A DNA stretch of 64,000 bases from Vibrio methylphosphonaticus (GCF_023634655.1 NZ_JAMKMS010000010.1:107244-171243), one strand, 5' to 3'; positions 24,469 through 34,477 are shown, counted from the stretch's first letter. Numbers and translations: made by a program. Notes: a model not told the origin generated them from the letters alone.

Positions 24469-25491
24469 GTGATTTTACGAGCCAATGTGGAGTCTAAACC
24501 GTTGCAAAATATAAATACAATAAAACTCGCGACTTTTAACTTATGTAACTTCGCCGCCCCACCCTTTGCCTTCTATGAAATGGACAATATCTACACCAGC
24601 CAGCAATGGTCTCAAAAGACCCGTTGGTTGGAAAAAACGCTGCGCTTACTCGATGCCGACATTATCGCCTTTCAAGAGGTTTTTTCCGCAGAAACACTGC
24701 GTATGCATCTAGACAAGCTTGGCTATCGCTACTTTTATCTCAACCAAGATTGCCATATCGAGGCGGATTATATCTACTCAGAGCCTTCACTTGCCTTTGC
24801 ATCACGCTTTCCATTAACACAGCAGGCTAACCTACCATTTCTCTCGGGAACAGAAGGTGAATTCAGCCGCCCTCCATTGCATGTGACTCTCGACATTGGT
24901 GATGGACACAATATCGACTTTTACAATGTTCACTTAAAGTCTCAACGCCCTGCATCCGATATTCTTGATTCCACACTTGAATCAACGGTTGAACAATGGT
25001 TAAACGAACTGCATGCCTCCCATGCCTCTACACAACTGCGACAAACCGAAGTGCTGTCGCTTCACAACGCCATTGTGACGCGTAAAAAATCCACGTATAA
25101 CCCTGCAGTCCTGTTAGGAGACTTCAATAATAATCTCGACGCTTTTGAGTTTACCCCTCTACGCTCCAACCATTTAAGACGCCAGCCGTTATCCACCAAG
25201 CCTATTTTTCCCTATACGTTGCTAGACAGCTGGGCGTTATTTCAACAGCGACAAGCATCGCCTAGCGCGGTTTCTCCAATTACCCATTATTACGGTGCGA
25301 AAGGAAACCGACTCGACCATATCCTACTCTCCCCAGAGTTTGATATCAGCGACACTCACTCTCTATTTGAGCTGCAAGATTATCAATTAGTCGATAAACA
25401 CATCATCGACCCAAGGTTTGGTGATGATGATGTCAGTACCGATCACGCTATTGTCAGTATAACGCTTAAACGTAGGGACCAGAGTGAATAA
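24469..25491 (+). CDS. Endonuclease/exonuclease/phosphatase-family hydrolase
   Basis: This EEP-fold protein of up to 340 residues has the expected catalytic landmarks: 'LATFNLCNF' (metal Asn), 'DADIIAFQEVFSAET' (metal Glu), 'DFYNVHLKSQRP' (His), 'LLGDFNNNLDAFEF' (Asp-x-Asn) and a final 'STDHAIVSITL' (Asp-His). No signal peptide is evident. The true start is uncertain: the frame opens with GTG at 24469, other GTG/TTG codons follow within 35 bases, and none has a good ribosome site. Members act on nucleic acids, phospholipids or phosphoinositides, so the substrate is not assigned. Confidence 0.82.
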   Translation: MILRANVESKPLQNINTIKLATFNLCNFAAPPFAFYEMDNIYTSQQWSQKTRWLEKTLRLLDADIIAFQEVFSAETLRMHLDKLGYRYFYLNQDCHIEADYIYSEPSLAFASRFPLTQQANLPFLSGTEGEFSRPPLHVTLDIGDGHNIDFYNVHLKSQRPASDILDSTLESTVEQWLNELHASHASTQLRQTEVLSLHNAIVTRKKSTYNPAVLLGDFNNNLDAFEFTPLRSNHLRRQPLSTKPIFPYTLLDSWALFQQRQASPSAVSPITHYYGAKGNRLDHILLSPEFDISDTHSLFELQDYQLVDKHIIDPRFGDDDVSTDHAIVSITLKRRDQSE

Positions 25492-25563
25492 TGATCAACG
25501 CTATTGCATAAACAACTAAAATCAATTAGTTATATCATTACCATCCAATACTAGGGCATGAGC

Positions 25564-26061
25564 ATGAATATCCTTATCCGACCGACAGAACTTAGAGATG
25601 CCGAGGGCCTAACGCAACTTTACTCTCAACCTAAAGCACAGCGCGAAACACTTCAGCTCCCTTTCCCTTCCATTAGTATGTGGCAAGAGCGCCTGAAAAA
25701 CATGCCTACGGGCACATATAGCTTTGTCGCTGAGCTAGATGGAAAAATCGTCGGTAATATAGGTCTTGAACATTCACAACGACCAAGAACGGCACACTGC
25801 GCCAGTTTTGGGATCGGCGTGCATGACGACTTTCATGGTATGGGTATAGGTAGTCGGTTAATCGATACCGTCTTGGAGCTGACCGACAATTGGTTAAATG
25901 TTCAGCGCGTGCAAATTGAAGTCAATGCGGACAATAAAGCGGCGATAGCCCTGTATACTAAGTACGGTTTTGAAATTGAAGGTGAAGCACTCTGCTCCGT
26001 ATTACGTGACGGCGAATTCATTTCTACCTACTACATGGCGCGTCTGAAAGACCAACTTTAA
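25564..26061 (+). CDS. GNAT N-acetyltransferase, AaaT/YhhY-like
   Basis: This 165-residue acetyltransferase resembles E. coli AaaT (YhhY), which acetylates some amino acids. Shared features are 'SMWQERLKNMP', a central 'QRPRTAHCASFGIGVHDDF' strand, the acetyl-CoA loop 'HGMGIGSRLI' and 'NKAAIALYTKYGFEIEGE', followed by 'FISTYYMARLK'. The ATG at 25564 was chosen over 25558 because the TAGGG site is then seven bases away. It follows the EEP gene on the same strand by 70 bp. Confidence 0.85.
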   Translation: MNILIRPTELRDAEGLTQLYSQPKAQRETLQLPFPSISMWQERLKNMPTGTYSFVAELDGKIVGNIGLEHSQRPRTAHCASFGIGVHDDFHGMGIGSRLIDTVLELTDNWLNVQRVQIEVNADNKAAIALYTKYGFEIEGEALCSVLRDGEFISTYYMARLKDQL

Positions 26062-26355
26062 TCCCGGCACCGCGTCTAAAAATCACACCAACCCTGTCCC
26101 CTCCTCTCGTGGGGACTTATTCCTAAAGGCGCCTCTCTTGTCACTCAGGGTGACCTGAGCCTAGCAAAACAAACTCGTTGCATAAAATTGGACTAGTCTC
26201 ACAACTCCATAGTCAATCGATGGCATACATAAATAAATCCCTTAGTCTTTGTTACTTTATAAAATGACGACATGTCGTGAACTCGTGACCACGCTTGCAC
26301 ATCCAAAGGAACTGGGCTTATTTGCTCACTATTTCAACAAAGATAAGGAGACTGT

Positions 26356-27105
26356 ATGAAGACACGTACCGCACCCCATCGAACCCGTTTATTTGCTTTT
26401 ATCACCGTGGGGGCACTATTATCCCCATCAATTACAATGGCATCTGAATGGGGGTATCAAGGCGAACATGGTGTTGATAGCTGGGGGGCAATTAGTGCAA
26501 CCTGCTCTGAGGGCAAAAATCAGAGCCCTATAGACATCAATAACAACGTCACCGTTGATGCCTCACTAACCAACCTCGCTATGAACTATTCAGGGCAAGT
26601 CTCTGACATCGTGAACAACGGGCACACCGTGCAAGTGAATGTCTCTGGAGACAATACGCTCAGTATCGATGGTGATACCTTTGCGCTCAAACAGTTCCAC
26701 TTCCATACCCCGTCAGAAAATACGCTTAATGGTGAACATTCGCCGCTAGAGGCGCATTTTGTCCATGCTAATAGCGATAACGCCTTAGCCGTCGTCAGCG
26801 TTTTTTACCAAGCAGGATTAAGAGAAGACAGTGCGCTAAAGCAAGTGTTGTCTAGCATCCCAAACAACAGCCAAACGATAGAACCCTCAGCATCTATTGC
26901 CCTGGATTCACTTCTTCCTAGAGTGCGTAGCTATTATCGCTTTAGTGGCTCCCTAACCACACCACCGTGCAGCGAAGGCGTTCGTTGGTTTGTACTCAAA
27001 GACAAACAAACCGCAGATCAACAAGAAATCGATCAGCTAAAAACTATCATGGGTAATAACGCGAGACCTGTGCAACCTATCCACGCAAGAAAAGTGCTTC
27101 AATAA
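26356..27105 (+). CDS. cah: Periplasmic alpha-carbonic anhydrase
   Basis: This 249-residue enzyme interconverts CO2 and bicarbonate. A signal peptide ends near 'SITMAS'. The zinc histidines are in 'KQFHFHTPSE' and 'EAHFVHA', and the active-site end is 'GSLTTPPCSEGVRWFVL'. Two cysteines (in 'SATCSEGKNQSPIDI' and 'PPCSEG') can form the usual alpha-class disulfide, fitting an exported protein. AAGGAG precedes the ATG. It is monocistronic by appearance. Confidence 0.95.
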   Translation: MKTRTAPHRTRLFAFITVGALLSPSITMASEWGYQGEHGVDSWGAISATCSEGKNQSPIDINNNVTVDASLTNLAMNYSGQVSDIVNNGHTVQVNVSGDNTLSIDGDTFALKQFHFHTPSENTLNGEHSPLEAHFVHANSDNALAVVSVFYQAGLREDSALKQVLSSIPNNSQTIEPSASIALDSLLPRVRSYYRFSGSLTTPPCSEGVRWFVLKDKQTADQQEIDQLKTIMGNNARPVQPIHARKVLQ

Positions 27106-27669
27106 TAAAGTTTCGTATGGTTTGCCATTTTGGTGAGCCATACCGTTCTCATTTCTAAATCATCGGCGCTACATCGCTTACTCAACACTCACCTTTGCTT
27201 AGCGTTTCTCTTTCGGTCAACATCTATATTGCCCACGCTTACCTCTTGACCAATACATGCCTCTTGGTGACCCCCAAATATCATTTGCAACCACCACCAA
27301 CGCTTCCAACCTAAGTAAGGATGAAACACTCGTTCTCGATATTTAACTACTTTTACAAATAAGATTAAGATTTCCAAATGCAGAATAGATTTTAGAAATT
27401 ACCGGTAAAAGCATCACTTAGTGGTGATTTTTTAAGAGATACATTCCAAATTAGCCAATTTTAGAACACAAAGTTGAGGCATTTAGAAGTAATTCAAAGT
27501 TTACCGTACGGATTACGCGTAACCTGAACGTTAACGAATGTGAGAACATGTTGCAGTATTGAGAAGCTGACGAGGGAAACACCAGAGCGCATTCTTCTAT
27601 TACTTGTTTTGATTTAACGTTAGTGAGTTCACGAAGCGAAGTGCGTCCACTAAATAAAGAGGTGACCCC
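27106..27669. other. Intergenic stretch without a convincing gene
   Basis: About 560 bp separate the carbonic anhydrase from a small rightward gene. Two leftward frames of 62 and 87 codons exist but lack ribosome sites and family-like sequence. No hairpin with a T-run was seen. A promoter for the following small gene should lie in its right part. Confidence 0.6.
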
Positions 27670-27915
27670 ATGAGGCAATGCGAAATTAACGTCTATGACG
27701 TAAGAGATGAGCAAGACGCTATCGTGCTAAATATCCAATTTTCAGACACCACAAAGGCGGACTTTTTGTGGAGCAATATGCCGTCATCACCTAGGCATGA
27801 TTACATTTCACACTTAGTTGTGTCCGGTAACGTAGTAGCCAAAAAATACATTACGGAAGATGATTTAAGTGAGATGAACAGAACGGAAAAACAACGGCTA
27901 TTAATGACCTCTTAA
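27670..27915 (+). CDS. Small hypothetical protein, 81 residues
   Basis: A short acidic protein ('MRQCEINVYDVRDEQDAI', 'DDLSEMNRTEKQRLLM') preceded by a good AGAGGTG ribosome site and followed at once by a hairpin. Those signals support a real gene. Composition suggests a soluble beta-alpha protein. No family recognised. Confidence 0.7.
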   Translation: MRQCEINVYDVRDEQDAIVLNIQFSDTTKADFLWSNMPSSPRHDYISHLVVSGNVVAKKYITEDDLSEMNRTEKQRLLMTS

Positions 27916-27941
27916 ACAGCGATAGCAAAGTATCGCTGTTT
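27914..27941. terminator. Hairpin between convergent genes
   Basis: AACAGCGATA, six-base loop, TATCGCTGTT: a perfect 10-bp stem immediately after the small gene and 18 bp before the end of the leftward SMP-30 gene. The T-run is weak. Confidence 0.6.
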
Positions 27942-27958
27942 ACGTCATTCACAGCAGC

Positions 27959-28813
27959 TTATAGCGCGACAGTAACCAGAGACTCTTTCAAGCCTTCAAC
28001 GACTCCTTTAGCAATAAGCAACTGACCTTTCTCATTCTCACCCGCAGCAGACGTCACCATCAGATCATACATTGATTCGCCACCAAAACCCACCATCGTA
28101 GGGTTCTCAGATTCTAGGCTAACAACCTGCATAACCTCACCTTGAGGTGAAATTTGTACTACCGACTGTCCAGCATACATCGCAACCCAGTAGTTACCGT
28201 TTACGTCCACGCTTGCGCCATCTGGTCGACCAGCATAACCTTCAAGATCACAAAGCAGTTCCTGCTCGCCATATTCACCCGTTTGTGGATTATAGCTATG
28301 TTTATAAACTTTACTTGACCCAGTATCTGCCCAATATAACCACTGACCATCAGGAGAAAACGCTAAGCCGTTACAAGTCCATGCAAACATAGGTAACGCT
28401 TCAATGCTGCCATCAAGATTCAATTGGTGGAACTGACCTTGGTCGCCAACTTTTGCGCCATTACGAGTGCCTGCTACAAAACGTCCACCTGGTGCACCGC
28501 GCCCATCGTTGTAGCGCATTCTCGGGTACTCAGAAACCAGCGGCGCTAGCGAGGTTTTCTCACTGCTCCAACCATCAACAAGGTACATTCCTGATTTTAA
28601 TGCCACAATGAAGCCCTGCTCACCGTACAAAGCAAAACAGCCAATCGGCTCACCGAATTCGAGCTTTTCATTTTCACCGTTTTTATTTCGCCATAACTCT
28701 CCATCGCAGATGTTTACCCACATCCAAGAATCATTGCGCCAATCCCATCGAGGGCATTCGGCAAGGTCAAAATCTAGGTCTACAAATTTTTCGAACTGAA
28801 TATTGGGTTGCAC
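27959..28813 (-). CDS. SMP-30/gluconolactonase-family protein
   Basis: This 284-residue six-bladed beta-propeller hydrolase of the SMP-30/LRE type opens lactones of sugar acids with a divalent metal. It shows 'ECPRWDWRNDSWMWVNI' (metal Glu), 'RYNDGRGAPGGRFVAGTRNG' (Asn/Asp site), 'NGLAFSPDGQWLYWADTGS' and 'RPDGASVDVNGNYWVAMYAG' with the metal-binding Asp. The start is GTG at 28813 behind AAAGGA. Three 21-bp repeats lie 53-115 bp upstream. The specific lactone is unknown; sugar-acid catabolism would suit the nearby uronate genes. Confidence 0.88.
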   Translation of the reverse strand: MQPNIQFEKFVDLDFDLAECPRWDWRNDSWMWVNICDGELWRNKNGENEKLEFGEPIGCFALYGEQGFIVALKSGMYLVDGWSSEKTSLAPLVSEYPRMRYNDGRGAPGGRFVAGTRNGAKVGDQGQFHQLNLDGSIEALPMFAWTCNGLAFSPDGQWLYWADTGSSKVYKHSYNPQTGEYGEQELLCDLEGYAGRPDGASVDVNGNYWVAMYAGQSVVQISPQGEVMQVVSLESENPTMVGFGGESMYDLMVTSAAGENEKGQLLIAKGVVEGLKESLVTVAL

Positions 28814-28865
28814 GCCTATGTCCTTTTGCTATTTTTCAATTGGGATTTATTGAGTACACGCCAGT

Positions 28866-28928
28866 TATGCAGATTCATACGCTAACTATGCGAATTAGTA
28901 CGTTCGCTATGCTGATTAGCACACAAAC
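28866..28928. repeat. Three 21-bp repeats upstream of the SMP-30 gene
   Basis: TATGC starts each unit at 28866, 28887 and 28908, exactly 21 bp apart, and each continues with a related (G/A)ATT-N-N-(T/C)AC core. Two-helical-turn phasing ahead of a start codon is what tandem regulator-binding sites look like. No regulator gene is adjacent. Confidence 0.6.
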
Positions 28929-29083
28929 GATGATGCGAAGATAACTTGGCGGTGCACTCTCATTTTTATCTGCTCTTTTTAACAAAAAGTCAGGACTGGA
29001 GCTAGCAGCATTTTCGGTTTACCTGCAGAAATCGCGTAATTAACGGGTACAACGCGCGCGGTTATATCGTCTTACTTCGCACA

Positions 29084-30727
29084 TCACTGAACCGTATCAT
29101 TCGCGACCTTGCGTGGCGTTGTCATTTGAGCCAAATTGTCTGGGTTTAAATAAGTCGTATTCGAAGGTAAGGCAAATTTCGCATTATGCTCGACAATCAC
29201 GGCATTAATCTCCACCAACAACCCCTGTTGAATAGTTAGGAACGTTTCCCTGTCGGATGTGTCAATGTGTGCGAACACATCTATGTCCATACTGTAGTCA
29301 CTAAAAGCAGAGAAATGAACGCGCAGTGGCGACTCTAATACTGACTCATGAGCGGACAAAACCTGCTGAATACCTCGAGTGATCTGCACCATAGTTTCCA
29401 TCGGCGTCTCGTAGCGCAGCCCCAACTTAACCAGAAATGGATATCTATCTCGTCGGCTAAAGTTAATGATCTGCATTTTAGCCAAATCCCCATTAGCAAT
29501 GGTTACCTGTGTACGATCTTTTGCCCTAATTCGGGTAGAACGTACACCTATTTGCTCAACCACACCAGATATAGTCCCTACCGCACAAAAGTCCCCGACT
29601 GAGAGCGAACGATCCATAAACAAGATCACTCCGCCGATTAGATTTTCCATCGTAGGGCGAATCGCCAACGCAATGGCCATCCCCCCCAAACTTAAGCCAG
29701 TAACAATGCCATAAACAGGTACTCCTAAACGATGCAAACCAAAACCCAGTACACCTACCGCGCACAAAGTACCAATAATGGTGCCTGTAATTTGCCTCAA
29801 ACTTCTGCGCAATCCATTATCTTGCTGCCCACTACCAAGTAGCCACTTACACGTTGACGCACCTAGCATATAAGCGACTTGTGCCACTAACGGCCAAAGT
29901 AATAGTTCACCGACAATATTGATGAGGTTCATGACACTGCCCGTTAGATTGAGCTGATAATCCGCAACCCAAATATAACCAAATACTCCTATGGCCATCA
30001 GCATAGGCTTTACCATAGTGCGCTTAACGTGGCGATAGACAATAAAAGAATAACTTGCAAGCAACGCACTCACCACCATAATGGCAAGCCATTGCCATAC
30101 CGCTTGGTCGGCGAATTCCTGCATAAAACCCTTCGGTAGTGCTTCAATGTATTCAAACCAACTTGGTGGGATTAGGCGACCCGCACTTAGTGAGTAATAT
30201 TGGTAGTAATCCACCGCCATCCCATCACGACTTGGTAAGTGCTGCACCAGCGAATAATACTCAAATAGCTGATTAACCGTACGCTTTGAGAATAAGAATT
30301 GCCCATCTGGGGTCTTTACAATTTCAATGTTCGAATTGGGGACACGCCATCTAACGCTATCTTGATTGACTGGAATCGTCTTCAGATCGAACACAGGCAA
30401 ACGGTCGAGGATCTCTTTTAACAACATAACGGACTCAACGCCAACCCGGTGGTGGCTGGAAGCCGGTACTCCCGATAGATCAAACGTTTGTGTCGCCTTA
30501 TCAAAAAGACTATAGATATGTTGCTTTTCAGCATCCGTCATTGTGTTTGACGACTCAATCGCCTGTTGTAGGGTTTGATTGGCTTCCTCAACCAATTCTG
30601 AATAACTATGGTACGTCGCACTTGGCGAGCTAGTATCTGGCGGTGCTAATGGAAATGAACTCTGAGCCACGCTTTGAAATGCTACCATTGCCAGGCATAA
30701 CACCCATTTCATCATCCATTGCATCAT
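29084..30727 (-). CDS. MscS-family mechanosensitive channel with periplasmic N-terminus
   Basis: A signal peptide opens this 547-residue protein ('MKWVLCLAMVAFQSVAQS'), followed by a periplasmic helical domain of about 180 residues and several membrane helices (from about residue 210). The MscS core comes next: pore helix 'GLSLGGMAIALAIRPTMENL', the beta domain 'VGDFCAVGTISGVVEQIGVR' and 'TIANGDLAKMQIINFSRRDR', then the C-terminal cage. It would release solutes on hypo-osmotic shock. ATG 30727 was chosen over an upstream GTG because GGAG is eight bases before it. It is a larger member, unlike the short MscS proper. Confidence 0.9.
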   Translation of the reverse strand: MMQWMMKWVLCLAMVAFQSVAQSSFPLAPPDTSSPSATYHSYSELVEEANQTLQQAIESSNTMTDAEKQHIYSLFDKATQTFDLSGVPASSHHRVGVESVMLLKEILDRLPVFDLKTIPVNQDSVRWRVPNSNIEIVKTPDGQFLFSKRTVNQLFEYYSLVQHLPSRDGMAVDYYQYYSLSAGRLIPPSWFEYIEALPKGFMQEFADQAVWQWLAIMVVSALLASYSFIVYRHVKRTMVKPMLMAIGVFGYIWVADYQLNLTGSVMNLINIVGELLLWPLVAQVAYMLGASTCKWLLGSGQQDNGLRRSLRQITGTIIGTLCAVGVLGFGLHRLGVPVYGIVTGLSLGGMAIALAIRPTMENLIGGVILFMDRSLSVGDFCAVGTISGVVEQIGVRSTRIRAKDRTQVTIANGDLAKMQIINFSRRDRYPFLVKLGLRYETPMETMVQITRGIQQVLSAHESVLESPLRVHFSAFSDYSMDIDVFAHIDTSDRETFLTIQQGLLVEINAVIVEHNAKFALPSNTTYLNPDNLAQMTTPRKVANDTVQ

Positions 30728-31071
30728 ATTTATCACTCCAACCCACTCTACTTGATTTCAAACTTGTACTCTGTAAATTAGTAGAAATCCTCGTCATTTC
30801 TGCCTATTCATAACTACCTTTCCACTTAACTGTGATATCGCTTTGATTATCGTTATTTGCCTCTATCTAATGGATGCTAAATGGCTGTCGTAGCGGAACC
30901 TTAAATAGCAACTACTTCAAATAGCAACTAAACGGAACCGTTATTGAGCAGGTGGCTGTATCAGCATAGAATATATCAACTCTCTCATAACACCCGTAGA
31001 TTCAACGTAGCCCTTATTCGCTGCAAAAGTATCGACGGACGTTTTAGTGATAACGAAAAGGAGCAATCGTA

Positions 31072-31611
31072 GTGTCCATCAAGACCCTAAGTTCGAAAGT
31101 CGTCTATCAAAACTCATGGATGACCGTTAGAGAAGACCAAATTGAAAGAGAAAGTGGCGCAGAAGGGATTTACGGCGTAGTAGAAAAGCCAGACTGCGCG
31201 GTGATCATCGCCATTGATAATGGGTATATTCACCTAGTACAGCAGTATCGCTACTCCGTTGGTGCTCGATACTGGGAGCTTCCCCAAGGAGCTTGGGAGT
31301 CTAATCCTGACGTTGATCCACTGACTCTGGCAAAAGGTGAGCTTCAAGAAGAAACCGGATTAATAGCTGGCAGCATGGTTGCCGTGGGTCAACAGCTCAT
31401 CGCCTATGGTTTCCTAAAACAGACTTGTCACATCTATATCGCAACGGAATTGACCCAAACACAACGTGATCTTGATATCGAGGAAGAAGATTTAATCACG
31501 CAATCATTTTCTATTGAAGAATTTGAGGCCATGATCATTACTGGTGACATTCAAGATATCGTCACGACTGGCGCTTGGGGACTGGCAAAACTGAAAGGCT
31601 TTATTGGCTAG
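31072..31611 (+). CDS. Nudix hydrolase, ADP-ribose pyrophosphatase-like
   Basis: This 179-residue Nudix protein has the extended substrate region 'VQQYRYSVGARYWELPQGAW' typical of ADP-ribose/nucleotide-sugar hydrolases. Its Nudix box reads 'GELQEETGL' at the catalytic helix. The Glu residues are kept, but the conserved Arg of the REUxEExGU motif appears as Gly, which may alter activity or metal handling. The start is GTG at 31072 behind AAGGAG. It is monocistronic. Confidence 0.87.
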   Translation: MSIKTLSSKVVYQNSWMTVREDQIERESGAEGIYGVVEKPDCAVIIAIDNGYIHLVQQYRYSVGARYWELPQGAWESNPDVDPLTLAKGELQEETGLIAGSMVAVGQQLIAYGFLKQTCHIYIATELTQTQRDLDIEEEDLITQSFSIEEFEAMIITGDIQDIVTTGAWGLAKLKGFIG

Positions 31612-31866
31612 GTTGGGTTCGTTGCATTATTTAGCTTAGGCTTCCTTATTTGACTTAGGCTTCATTGATTCATCGGCTCCTGCGCCTAACAGGTTACGCG
31701 TGATAGATCCATTTACTTCAGCATACAATATGAAACAAGTAACTTAAAATGGGATATAGGTCGCGTTACTCAATTGTTTCCTGCATGTGAACATTTTATG
31801 AACGACACTGGTGTTTATCATAGACAGTTAAACACCTTTTCGTTTCTAATTAGGATAAGTAAAAAC

Positions 31867-32205
31867 ATGGATCAGTTGACGCTACAAGAACACCTTGTCA
31901 TCACATTAAAATTACTAGAGAAATACCAACAACAAATTTGCCGCACTGAAGACGCTTATGATTTAGAAGTGACGGTAAGAAAACTCGCCGACCAATTAAT
32001 GAGTTTGCAATTATTAGACTCTATAAAAGGGTCCAATGACGACGTATCGTTTTGCATTCAATTATTAAACAAGGTCGATGAACGCACGAAAGAATCGTTA
32101 GAGTTAGGGTTTGAACTCGAAGGCGCGGCGCAAATTGTTCACAACTCGAATATGGCTTACAACGCGTTATCAAAGGTCACATTAGGTGATCTGAGCCTCA
32201 GTTAA
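31867..32205 (+). CDS. Small helical hypothetical protein, 112 residues
   Basis: An all-alpha, acidic protein ('MDQLTLQEHLVITLKLLEKY') without recognised motifs. The ATG at 31867 follows TAGGATAAG and is preferred to a frame start 31 codons earlier whose extra residues look non-coding. No membrane segment or signal peptide. It stands alone between the Nudix and alcohol dehydrogenase genes. Confidence 0.65.
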   Translation: MDQLTLQEHLVITLKLLEKYQQQICRTEDAYDLEVTVRKLADQLMSLQLLDSIKGSNDDVSFCIQLLNKVDERTKESLELGFELEGAAQIVHNSNMAYNALSKVTLGDLSLS

Positions 32206-32419
32206 CCATCCGATTTACTTATACTTGAGCAGGCAAACTATCCACTCAGCTTGATGTAGCGACCAAAATACAAGTTAAGTGTATGATTTTATTTAATTAA
32301 GTAAAAATGCTCACTAAATATGCGGCATTGTTCTCATTGACGTAAGTCATAAAATTCAAAAAAACTCCGTGTTAGCTTACGCCATATATTCATCATGACG
32401 AATAGCAAGGAGCATTCAA

Positions 32420-33568
32420 ATGAGCAGTACTATTATCCTCCCATCTACAAACTTGTTAGGTAACGGGTGTTTAACACAAGCCATCGATATTATTGAGCAA
32501 CAAGGATTTAAAAAAGCACTGATCGTCACAGACGCAGTGCTAAACAAAATCGGCGTCGTAGCTCAAATTACCAACCTGTTGGCAGAGCGTGATATCTCAT
32601 TTGCAGTCTATGATGGCACTCAACCAAACCCAACTATTGACAACGTTGAGCAAGGTTTAAGCCACTTAGTCGATAACGACTGTGACCTGATTATTTCTGT
32701 CGGTGGCGGTTCTCCGCATGACTGTGCAAAAGGTGTTGCACTGGTTGCCACGAATGGCGGTAAGATCCAAGATTACGAAGGTATTAACCAAGCGGCTCAG
32801 GCACCATTCCCACTGATTTCAATCAATACTACCGCTGGTACTGCTTCAGAAATGACAATGTTCAGCGTAATCACTGACGAAGCTCGCCAAATCAAGATGG
32901 CGATTGTTGATCAAAAAGTCACGCCGCTTATTTCAGTTAATGACCCGCAACTGATGCTCGCGATGCCTAAATCTCTTACTGCCGCAACTGGTATGGATGC
33001 ATTAACTCACGCCATTGAAGCGTATGTTTCTACGGCAGCAAATCCAATCACTAATACCGTTGCGCTCAAAGCAATAGAGATGATCCACACTAATTTACCG
33101 CTATGCATCGAAAATGGCGAAAACTTAGAAGCTCGTGAGCAAATGGCTTACGCACAGTTTATGGCAGGTATGGCGTTTAACAATGCGTTGTTAGGTTATG
33201 TCCACGCTATGGCACATCAACTTGGCGCGACCTACCACCTGCCTCACGGCATTTGTAATGCCGTATTACTACCGCACGTGCAGCGATTTAACTATACGGC
33301 TTGCCCTGAAAAATTCCGTGATATTGCTGTCGCGATGGGAAGAGACGTTTCTGGCATGGCCGCTGAAGAAGCCGCGCTTTGCGCTATTGATGCAATGGCT
33401 GATTTAGCGAGTTTGGTCGGTATCCCTGCCAATTTAACGGAAATTGGCGTGAAATCAGCCGATATTTCAGCGTTGGCAGAAAGCACGCTGACAGACGTTT
33501 GCTGCATGACGAATCCAAAACAAGCGTCAAAAGAAGAAATCATGGCGATATTCGAGACCGCAATGTAA
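32420..33568 (+). CDS. Iron-containing alcohol dehydrogenase
   Basis: This 382-residue group III alcohol dehydrogenase (ADH4/FucO-like) interconverts alcohols and aldehydes with NAD(H). The dinucleotide part has '[17 protein letters not shown]' and the Thr-rich '[12 protein letters not shown]'. The iron domain has '[16 protein letters not shown]' and '[20 protein letters not shown]' with metal histidines. AAGGAG precedes the ATG. The physiological alcohol is not evident from neighbours. It is similar to Zymomonas AdhB-type enzymes and vibrio 'Adh' copies. Confidence 0.93.
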   Translation: MSSTIILPSTNLLGNGCLTQAIDIIEQQGFKKALIVTDAVLNKIGVVAQITNLLAERDISFAVYDGTQPNPTIDNVEQGLSHLVDNDCDLIISVGGGSPHDCAKGVALVATNGGKIQDYEGINQAAQAPFPLISINTTAGTASEMTMFSVITDEARQIKMAIVDQKVTPLISVNDPQLMLAMPKSLTAATGMDALTHAIEAYVSTAANPITNTVALKAIEMIHTNLPLCIENGENLEAREQMAYAQFMAGMAFNNALLGYVHAMAHQLGATYHLPHGICNAVLLPHVQRFNYTACPEKFRDIAVAMGRDVSGMAAEEAALCAIDAMADLASLVGIPANLTEIGVKSADISALAESTLTDVCCMTNPKQASKEEIMAIFETAM

Positions 33569-33640
33569 GTATTGCATAGAGCCTCTTAGTGATTGGCATG
33601 ACAAGTAAGAGAAGATGGTGCTTTCTTAACGCACAAGCAT

Positions 33641-33664
33641 CTTTAAGTCTTTAAGTCTTTAAGT
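33641..33664. repeat. Octamer array (CTTTAAGT)x3
   Basis: Three perfect CTTTAAGT units in the gap after the alcohol dehydrogenase gene. No gene overlaps it. Confidence 0.8.
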
Positions 33665-33912
33665 CATCACTAAGATATTCAGTCAGGCTTACATCAAACG
33701 CGATGTTGAGTAGGCCTGACTCACTCACCTCTTGGTCCAATCTAAACAAGACATTACAAGGCGAGACCATTTATCGCAAAATAGATTTACAATGTAAATG
33801 CTTACTACCATGGGCTTAACATCATTTAATACCACCATAAAATCAAATAGAAGCCGTCACTAACGCGCGAGTTATCGTTAACCTAGCCCTAGCAGCCTCA
33901 TAACGTAACGCC

Positions 33913-34452
33913 CTAACAGTTGTCGCACCCTTTTTTTCTTGGCTGATAATCCATAAGATTGCCATTAGCATCAAAAGAGAGTAGGCAGCATTGCTCAAGC
34001 GTATCCCTTAAATCACGACGTCCCTTTTGAATGCGAGATTTCAACGTTGAATAGCTAATTCCCATTTCTTGTGCCAATTGCTTCTGAGATTGTCCATTTA
34101 GATCCACAGCTGTCAGTAATGAGGCAGAGGCCTCTGGCAAAGAGTCGACCAACGGCTGCATACATTGAGCCAGTTGCGCTTTCGCATCTTCTTCATCTTG
34201 TTCAAACCAAAGCGAATTATCCTCTAATGCTGCACTTCGCCCATTACGACGATATAAGTCAATCACCGCTCGATTCGCAATCTGAAATAGCCATGCCTTA
34301 ACGCTGTCCGGACTTTCAAGCTTTTCCAAATTTTGATAGGTTTTAATCAGTACTTCTTGCAACACATCTTCTACATCATCGGGGTCTGATAACTTCGTCC
34401 ACAAGAAGCGTTTCAGGCTAGCTTGATAATCAGCCCATATTTTTTCGATCAT
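33913..34452 (-). CDS. sigZ: ECF-type RNA polymerase sigma factor SigZ
   Basis: This sigma factor of about 179 residues has region 2 'DPDDVEDVLQEVLIKTYQNL' and 'VKAWLFQIANRAVIDLYRR', a short linker, then region 4 'LNGQSQKQLAQEMGISYSTLKSRIQKGRRDL'. It ends with CDNC, a C-terminal cysteine pair seen in SigZ-like proteins that may bind metal or sense redox. The ATG at 34450-34452 gives the usual N-terminus 'MIEKIWADYQ'; a start ten codons upstream is also open. A 17-bp tandem duplication covers this choice. No anti-sigma gene is adjacent, so control is unclear. Confidence 0.87.
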   Translation of the reverse strand: MIEKIWADYQASLKRFLWTKLSDPDDVEDVLQEVLIKTYQNLEKLESPDSVKAWLFQIANRAVIDLYRRNGRSAALEDNSLWFEQDEEDAKAQLAQCMQPLVDSLPEASASLLTAVDLNGQSQKQLAQEMGISYSTLKSRIQKGRRDLRDTLEQCCLLSFDANGNLMDYQPRKKGCDNC

Positions 34453-34477
34453 AGTTTCTTTTCGATCATAGTCTCTT
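34444..34477. repeat. 17-bp tandem duplication over the sigZ start
   Basis: TTCGATCATAGTTTCTT (34444-34460) is followed by a copy differing at one base (34461-34477). Each copy holds a minus-strand ATG. Because 17 is not a multiple of three, the upstream ATG, the one behind GGAAAGAG, reads into a stop after six codons. Confidence 0.8.

Noticed and set aside
27189..27714. Two leftward frames (62 and 87 codons) before the small gene at 27670
   Set aside because: Composition is not protein-like, neither has a ribosome site, and one overlaps the better-supported 27670-27915 gene antisense.
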